64,000 nucleotides of DNA, taken from NCBI GenBank assembly GCA_944470555.2, contig OX104127.1:115100741-115164740 (forward strand), written 5' to 3'. How positions within the stretch are numbered: position 1 is the stretch's first letter; each line of letters starts with the position of its first letter. A program made the translations under genes and the position numbers. This DNA is from Heterobilharzia americana (Eukaryota > Platyhelminthes > Trematoda > Strigeidida > Schistosomatidae). Below, one piece after another: positions 50,401 through 59,400 of the stretch. Below the pieces are notes generated by a model. The model did no database searches. It saw only the letters and a program-made list of their open reading frames with translations, and had not been told where the DNA came from.

Positions 50401-53400
50401 AGGTCAGTTAGCAATCAACAGATGTATAGACATAGACCCAACCTATCAACCAATGAGAATGATAAACGACACTAAAGTCAGGGATCAAGCAGGGGAACAG
50501 CCAACAGGAAAATCTATACAGTGAATGACACAACAATCAAAGGAAACAACCAGTCAGAGATCATTTCGTCAAGGAAAGCTACTAAATCACTCACAGAGAG
50601 ATACTGACAGCTCACTTCATACTGAAGTTAGTGCTGATGATGTCATCTAGAAAGACGATGAAAGCTCCACGATTAAACAACCCAGCTTAGAGAAAACAAT
50701 ACAAGCAGGACCATTCACCTAAGCTACAAATATTGTTCACCATTATTATGATTGTATTTAGAAAGAATGTAAGAAAACTCTATTTTCACAATGAGTGTGT
50801 CAAAGTAACACTTAAGTGATTACGTATAATCCCTGTATTGGAGAGTTGTATTTAGCTTATTTTCTTTTCAGTTTCTCATATACTGTTTGTTAAACGTCAA
50901 ATACATGAATACTATCAGGAAACTATGAATCCTGACAGGTATAATTTTGGAGTGTCCCATTACGCATTTACAAATGGGCAGCTTTCATAACGAGCTAGTT
51001 CAAAATAAAACTTTTCAGAGTAATGATTTTATCTTCACCACACGAACAGCCAACAAAGGTAAGAAAATAATTTGAAAATTTCTACTGAATATCTAGACAA
51101 GTTTTATACTGTATGACGGGAAATCAGTAAAAACAAGGTTCTAGATAACTCCACATAGCTACTAAGTTTCCCTTGGAACAAGACCAATGGTACAGTACGT
51201 CCTTCTACCTCATAGGGAACACAGATGATTACAGTGAAGCTAATATATTTAAGAATATAGCTCCCCACCATCTCAGTAAAGAAACAGATTGTCTAGTCGA
51301 TGGATTGGAATTTGCATTTCCACAACTACGTAGAGGGAAAAATGGAAGGTTTTAAACGACCATAATACAAAATGGTTATTCTGATAAATTCACAAACAAG
51401 AGTAGATCCAGACTCAGAGAAAATGTATCGAAAGACAACATTGGTAACAAACCCTTAAATCTAAGATTACATTTCAAAGGTGATATAGCCTCTAATGTGT
51501 AAAACCATAAAAGGGATGTTACGTGCAATTAAATGATACATCAACTTCTAAATCAATTCATTTCTAAAATAATGAGTTATGGAAAACAGAGAGAAATGGA
51601 TAGACCAGGATTAGCATAAAAATTGTTTAGTGTTCTTTGATTACTCGATTGGATGACTTTACATGCACTAATGCAACTATCAAGGTAAGAATTTTGTTAA
51701 ATTTTTAAGATGCTGAATAGCTACTGGAAGAGAAGTTTAACCTCTCTAATTTTAAATATTATTGGGTCAAATGAGGAAAAGAATTACTGACATGACATTT
51801 GGATCTTTTATTGACACAAAACTTGATCACTGATCTACCGAGTTATTTTTACGCTTGATGAAGAACAATTGTCTTCTGGCTAAGCCACCTGTAGAACAAT
51901 TCAGTACCCACCTACTGACTACCATTTGGCGTGAATGATAAACTTCTGAAAACTGCCCTGTAATTTTTTGACTTTGTACCTTGTAGAACTTTTATAATCC
52001 CTTAAATCAAGTTTTGATTAGAGTTTTGTATCTATATAAAGAATGATAAATCACCAAGTATTTCCGTAAGGTTTCGAGCAATCCAGTGGCCACAAGTGTT
52101 ACAGTAAACCGAAGACCTATAATTCACTGAACACCCGATAATAGCTTCAGAAACTGTTTAGATATTACTTGGTATTCAGCCGAGTGATTTTTAATTAAAA
52201 AGGTTAAATGAACCAAAAGTATCCTTTTCAGTATATTCTTCCCCACGTTTCACAGTTAGAGTCATACTAAGGGTGGATGCTACTCACAATAAAGTATATC
52301 AGTAGTATAAATAGAACCATCAGGAAACACAAGGAATGATGTAGATCGCCTGTTAAAGATTATGAACCGAAAAGGCAGAATATCGAGTACAAACATTGAG
52401 GGTGAGGACACTGTACAGCAGGATGCCGAAAGAAATGATGGTTAGTAATGTGACTTTATTTTAAAATTTAACATCCTCAATAACACCGATTGCAATTAAT
52501 CAATAAACTAACCATGTTGGTCCATCAAACTCTTCCAAATTATTGGGCTTAAGGGAGAGGAGCATAATATGTTGCAGGGCTTTATAACAATGGGTTTTTC
52601 GAACCAAATGGTTTAAAAATTTCCATCGGAAAAACTATACGTGAATGACAGTATTCAAATTCAAATTATCATGAAATTCCTAACTACACAGTTTGTGTCA
52701 TTATTTTCCACATAAGTAAATGCTTTTTGTGGGTAAAATGAGTTAATGACAAATCCTTTTCCCTATTAGTTACACAAGAAGTATATGGAAAATACTATCA
52801 CGTGTACATAATAATATAAACCGTTTACGCCACTTAAATAATAACAGCTAAGTTACGCAACCCGACCAATAGCCGCTACCTTAATGTGGTAGTCCGGCTT
52901 GCATATTATAGTGAACCAAAAAGCTGTGCAGGTGGAGGACCTGCTTTCTAGAGGTCCATACTTGGGAGATATATTGGACAGTGAAACGGCAAAAACCAGT
53001 TACCGCTATATTGAAAGCAGATGTAACATGATGGAAGTCAGAGGGTAAACAGTTGTAATGCTGGTTGAACGAGATAGGACAAAATTAAGGCGCTACCGTG
53101 GATAACTAGCTGTTTGCGCTGATGCTGAACTCAGTATGAGAAGGGGAATTTAAAAAGGTCGGCTCTACCAGATACTTTGTGGTATACCGCTGCTGACGAT
53201 ATGGCTTTACAGTCGGGTTCGAAACTTACACCTTGAACTTCTCAAAAGGTCATGGGTGACCGGCCTCAGAAGATGTCTCTTGGGCTCTGCGACCACGCAC
53301 CACTATTACTGATGCAATAAATATTTCAAGTACCTCAAGAAGAAATAGCCTTCCACAGTGTGGGCAGCTAGGAATCATTTACCGACCTCACAACTCTGTC

Positions 53401-56400
53401 AACAATTAAGCTCACTCAGGTCAGCATCAGTCTTCTAAATCTTTTCTCACATCTGATAGTCAACATCCCTACATCACTCTTGATTTTTCTCAGCTCCGCA
53501 ACCCTTGATAATAGTTCGAGATGGTGAAACAGCATCCCCGGTGTCCTGAAACCAGACTAGGAACTGAGCATCAGAGCTTTCCATGTGCCCATTCTCGGAC
53601 GAACCGAGCAACAAGCTTCCCCAGACGTTACTCTGACGTCTTGGGCCATGGATATGTACTGTGCTTGTGAGACATGCATACAGTATCCTAGTGTGGTTAT
53701 TCGCTTAATCTCACTCGACCATTACAGTGAATTCACAAAATTCAGCCTTTGACGTTTTGGAGATTACATGGTTAATTATTGCGATTTTGCAAGTGTACGT
53801 ATAGTACTAAGTGTTGAGGCAGGAAGTTTACTGCTTGACTGAAGTCCAGATGACAATCAATTGTGCTCTTCTCGACTGGATAGTGTACTGATGACCAAAA
53901 GGAGCAGTAAAACTCGCCGTTGGCTCATTTTTATCTCTCTTAACGCATCCATTAACCGCTGTTCGGCTGGTGGGAAAGATGAGTTCTACCGAAAATCGTC
54001 TAGTCTTCTACTAGAAATCAAAACACTGAGATGTGGTAGTCGTAGCAGATGATTTCGATGCACAAGTGAGTAATCTCAGTCAAATGGAAAAACACTGACA
54101 GCACTTCCAGCTGAACGAACAAATAACGGTGATCGTCTGCTAAAACTGTATCCAGACAACCATCTGTTTCTGGCTACCACGAACTTAAGACATAAGGGGC
54201 GATAGTCAACGTCTTGTAATCAGTTGTCTCTTGAGAGGATCGTTGGGAGATTGTCACTTTCTTGAGCACGTGTCTGGACAGCGGTCACTGGTTAGTTCAA
54301 GCACGAGTATGTCTACATCTAAAACAGTAAACCACTGCAGGCACTGCTCGATGATAACAATATTAAGGGCAGTTTCAATGAGGAAATAGTTAAAAAGCCA
54401 TTGGAACAAAAACATCATTCATCCTAACGGATCCCGGTGCCACCTCTAGTCTGATGCAAAAACAGCGTTGAAAAATGCAACTGACTCGCGGGAAAAGAAT
54501 ACAAATGGCCGGTGAATGTTAACATCATCATCATCATCATTATCAACATAGGACCAGGCATTACTGCGTAACGGTCCGAGTTGCCACACCTCATATCAGC
54601 ACATCAAGTAAAAAGGTAGTGAGGTGAAGGATGAAGATAAGTGAATGCAGTCAAAAGAAATATAAAGTACGAGAAGAAAGGAAAGAGGAGTGACAAAATA
54701 GTGAGATTCGGTATAGCGTTGTTAAGATGAGGATAATGTGTGTATACATCTGCGCCACTGACTTCGGTTCTGAGCCATATCACCTAGGGTCTCCAACCAC
54801 TGGTTCCTCTTGTCCCGTGGACCCCAACCACCTAGTCTGCATCGTCCTACATGGCTTAAACCAACAGTCAGAGACTTCATACATTGGTGCCATGTTTTAG
54901 TCTGGCCACCTCGGGCCTTTTTCCAGCCTGAACCCACCTCAGCCAACATTGTGTGACGAGGCAATCGGTGACTAGGCATACGTAGTACGTGTCCCAACCA
55001 TCTCAGTCGATGAAGGTTCACAACCTCGTCGACTGACTTACCTCTTCTCCCTAAAACTCTACACCTAACTTCTGCATTACTCACATGGTGACACCACGGA
55101 ATACGTCCTATACTACGAAGGCAACGGTGGTCAAATACCTGTAACCTTCTCATGTCTTCCACTTTCAATGGCCATGTTTCACAGCCATACAGTAGAACAG
55201 AGCGGACTGCTGTGCAGTACACGCGACCCTTAATAGACAAACGAATATCACGGCGGCGCCATAGGTGGCGCAAATTGGCAAAAGCCAATCGAGCCTTTTG
55301 TATCCGTGCAGAAATCTCATCGGCAACTAACCCACCGGGTTGATCCTACTTCCCAGGTAAGTGAAGTGGTCAACACACTCAACCACTTCACTCTCTATTG
55401 TTAACCGCGGTACCGCTGAAGACCAGTCCTGGAGCAAAAATTTGCATTTGGGTGGTGAAAATCGCATCCCAAACATTCTCAAATTCCCACTCAAAGTGTT
55501 CAGAAGACTCTGCATCTTGTCAGCGTCTTCACCTAACAGGACTATGTCATCTGCATATTCTAGATCTAAGGAAAATTCACCTGTGATCCGGTCAACGTCT
55601 TTGTAATTAGGTGACGAGAGGGAAACCTCCATAAGAATATCTATGATAAAATTAAATAAGAATGGGGATAGTGGGCATCCTTGACGGACACCACTTGATG
55701 AGTATAGCTCCCTGGACAACTCACCATAGGCTCTAACATGCCCACAAGTGTTCGAGTAGAGAGCTTTCAATAAGGTGATGTACTTACTAGGCACGCCTTT
55801 CAGTGACAGACACTGCCATAAGACTTCTCGATCAACGGAGTCAAATGCCGCCTTCAGGTCGAGAAATACAGCTATTGTCGGGCGTCTGTAAGCATGCCTA
55901 TGTTCCAGGACCTGGCGCAGTGTGAATATTTGGTCGATACATCCACGGCCAGGTCTAAAGCCTGCCTGGTTTTCTCGGGCTTGCTGTTCCCGAGCTCCAC
56001 TCAGGCGTCGGAGAATTATAGAACTTAGGATCTTAGACACTATGTTTGTCAGGCTGATTCCTCTGTGGTTATCACAAGAGGACTTCTCGCCTTTCTTGAA
56101 GACTGGGATGATCAGTGACTTAGACCAGTCGGAGGGGATCGTATTTGATTCCCATATACTGGCTAACACTTCCGTTAGCCTGACTAAGAGAACTCTACCA
56201 CCATTCTTGTATACCTCAGCAGGTAGTCCGTCTGGTCCTGCTGCCCTTCCCGTTTCAGGCTACCTACCGCTTTCTCAACTTCTTCTAGTGTTGGGGGACC
56301 TGTCTCTATGTCCCATTCAGGGTCCGACTGGATAGCGGGCAGCGCAATGGTGGCTGGAGGCCAGTTAAACTGTTCCTCAAAGTGTTCTGCCCATCGTCCC

Positions 56401-59400
56401 AGTCGCCTTCCCTGCGAGTGAATCGCCGATCCGTCCTTCTCCGCTATAACCTCACTAACTGTTGTTGACCATTTCCCCCCAGTCTCCTTAATAAGTCTAA
56501 ATAACTGTCTACTGTTACCGATCGCCGCTGCCTTTTCCATCTCTTTAGCCTTTGCTGCCCACCACTGTTCACGATCGTTGCGCAGACTTTTCGTCAGTTT
56601 ATTTTTAAGTTGCGCTCGCTCTTCATTGTACTCAGAGCCTGCAGGGATGCATTCACGTGCATCCATTAGTTTGGAAGAAGCTGCTGATATCCACTGGCTC
56701 TTTTTAGCCATTATCTTGGAGTCGGCTACAGTCTCCAGTGCTGCTTTTACAGTAGACTGAAGATGGCACCAAGCTTCTTCTGGATGAGTGACAGTCTTTT
56801 GTTCCGATAACTGCCTAGCCAACTTCTCACTGAACACGGCTTTGGTGTTTTCGTTGTCCAGCAGAACTCGTAGTGGTTTTGTTGCCAAATTTTTTCTACG
56901 TCCATTGAGACGCAGGCATATACGTGCTCGGACCAACGCATGATCGCTGTCCAAACACGTACTCCAGAAGGAGCGGCAGTCTTCCACCGATCCTCTCCAG
57001 CGATGACTAATAGCAATGTGGTCTATCTGTGTCCATCGCTGAGTCGAGCTCGGTGGACGCCAGGTCAGACAGTGCCTTTCTTTATGTCTGAAATTTGTGC
57101 TGGCTAAAAATAGGCGGTTATCTGAGCATAGTTGTAATAGGCGATCACCGTTATCTGTACGTTCAGCTGGGATTCCGAAAGTGCCACCTAAGTGCCTTTC
57201 TGCCTCACTCAGTCTACCCACCTGTGCGTTGAGGTCACCTGCAACAACCACTACGTCCGAACGTTTGGCTTTCGAGAGGAGGTTAGACAGTTTATGGTAG
57301 AACTCGTCCTTCACTTCATCCGAACTACAGTCAGTGGGTGCGTAAGCAGAGATTACAAAGAGACAACGGCGAGTCTCACTATTCCTTTTAGTTCTCACTG
57401 TGCCGTTCAGCCTCATAGCGCAGAGGCGACTATCAACTGGGATCCAGTCTAGTAGTGAGTTTTCTGCCCTGGTGCTTAATGCTATACCTACACCTGCAAG
57501 ACCACGAGAGCTAGCTATCGAATCTCCAGAAACTCGAAGGGTGAATTTTGCAGATTCACCAGATTGGTCAGGAGAGGTCAGGTGAATAACCACACTTGGG
57601 TCCTGTATGCGTGTCTCACAAACACAGCACACATCCATGCCTCGAGTTGCTAGAGTCTTTGCCAACGAAGCCTGTTGGCCAATTTGACGGAGGGTGCGGA
57701 CATTGAAGGCTCCAATATGTAATTTGGAGCGTGGTTTAAGGAGACCAGGGACTGTTCTGTGGACTCAGATCGTTGTCGAAGGCTGCAGAGGTAGGAGAAA
57801 TTGAAGATGATGCAGCATCATTAATTAAGAGACGTGAAGGAAGATTAGAAGGTAATGATGGAGGAGGAGGATAGCAGTCAGAAGAAACTTGGGTGCTGAC
57901 AGAGTTGTGAGGGCGGTTGACACTTCCCGGCTGCCCACACCGTGGAAGGCTATTTCTTCTTAAGGTACCTGAAAGAGATTTGTGTGACCGCAGAGCCCAT
58001 CGGACATCTGCTTGAGGCCTGTCACACCCAGCCTTTTGAGTATGATTATTTTGAATTTTTGTATTTTTGGGGCCGGATGAGCGAAAGGAAACGACAAGTG
58101 AACCAACACCGCCGGCCCGGCAGACCGTGGGGCGTGGTGGAGTGTGTTATTTTTGGGGCCGACCTTTTCTAACCCCCCCTTCCACTGAGAAGGCAGCATC
58201 AGCTTGGCACTGCTGGTCATCCAAGGGAAACACCTTACTGCTGTCACACCCCATCCAGCTAGCAGCAGTACGACTTCGCCCTCAGACCCCCATCATAGTG
58301 TAGCAATTTACACTATGACGGTAACTGCTTTTCGTCTAACCACTACCCAACAGACCTTTCTGGTATGGTAGGACCTCGAGGGAACAAGCGTTCCACCAGC
58401 ATAGCTCGTTGGGTCATTGTGATATGCAAGCCCGACCACCACGTCAAGGTAGCAGCTATCGGTCGGGGGTCGGGGTGAATGTTAACAGCTTCTTTTGAAT
58501 TATCGGATGCATGTGAATACATTCCGACAGGCTGTAAGCACAATAAAGAACGAAAACAACTAAAGTATAGACAAGGAGTCTAACTAATGACTGCAAATAA
58601 TGGTTAGTATTAAAAGCAGAAGAAATAGAAAAGGCCACGATGATAGATGAAAGTAGAGAGCGATTTAGGTGTTCCAAGGAAACTTGGGGAGAAGACTCAG
58701 TAGTAAGTGACACGATAACGGAGAGGGATAGGTTTCCAGTTTACTTGCAGCTGAGACGACTAAAACAGCGGACGGAACACTTCAAGGAACAGTTCAAACG
58801 GACTCCGATTACTCTTCCGTTGCCCGCTATCCATTCGCATCCAAGATGGAACACTGAGATAAGCACTTCAACCCTAATAAATGCTGAGAAAGTTGTAAGT
58901 CACCTGAAATTAGGAAGGGTAGCAGGATCAGATGAGCCAGTACCAGAGGTATTCAAGGATAGTAGTCGTTGATTAATAGTTAGGTTAATTAAAGTAGATT
59001 AAGACCGATAAGAAGGATGAAGATACATTCCATCAGTCTTCCAAGCATGTATCACTTTTCAGTTCATATTTTTAATCCATGCTGATCATCAGTTAACATC
59101 CAAATTCCAAATATATCGACCTCTTTCACTATTTCTTATCATCTATTTATATAAAAATGACAATAAGTTGCAACACAGTGCTAGCGTGTCGTACAGAAAC
59201 AGACACATATGAGAAAAACAATCCCTTTGACCCTCTTAAAGCAGGTTTGAAAGCCAGCTTTCATTTACAAAGGTGGAACTTATGAAACCTACTTTGAATA
59301 TCTAACAAGCTTGTAATAAAGAATACAACTAGACAGATAGATTCGATTTCGGTTGATATGTAAGATATATCACAGTAAAGCATCATTTGCCGGACTACTT

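Larger units (their letters stand above)
54524..58473 (-). mobile_element. Near full-length RTE-type non-LTR retrotransposon (family A, SR2-like)
   Basis: The 3.95-kb element has a 5' untranslated region at about 57.74-58.47 kb, an endonuclease/RT reading frame, a 3' untranslated region, and a short ATG-repeat tail (seen as ATC repeats at 54,524-54,545). Both ends carry the target-site duplication GTGAATGTTAAC. Length, single-ORF layout and microsatellite tail fit the RTE clade; the size agrees with schistosome SR2, but that name is inferred. Two single-base losses break the frame, so this copy is probably not autonomous. It sits inside an older plus-strand copy of its own family. Confidence 0.9.

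Noticed and set aside
51019..51058. Plus-strand 40-nt exon between CTTTTCAG and GTAAGA
   Set aside because: No neighbouring exons on the plus strand; splice-like edges alone are common in AT-rich DNA.
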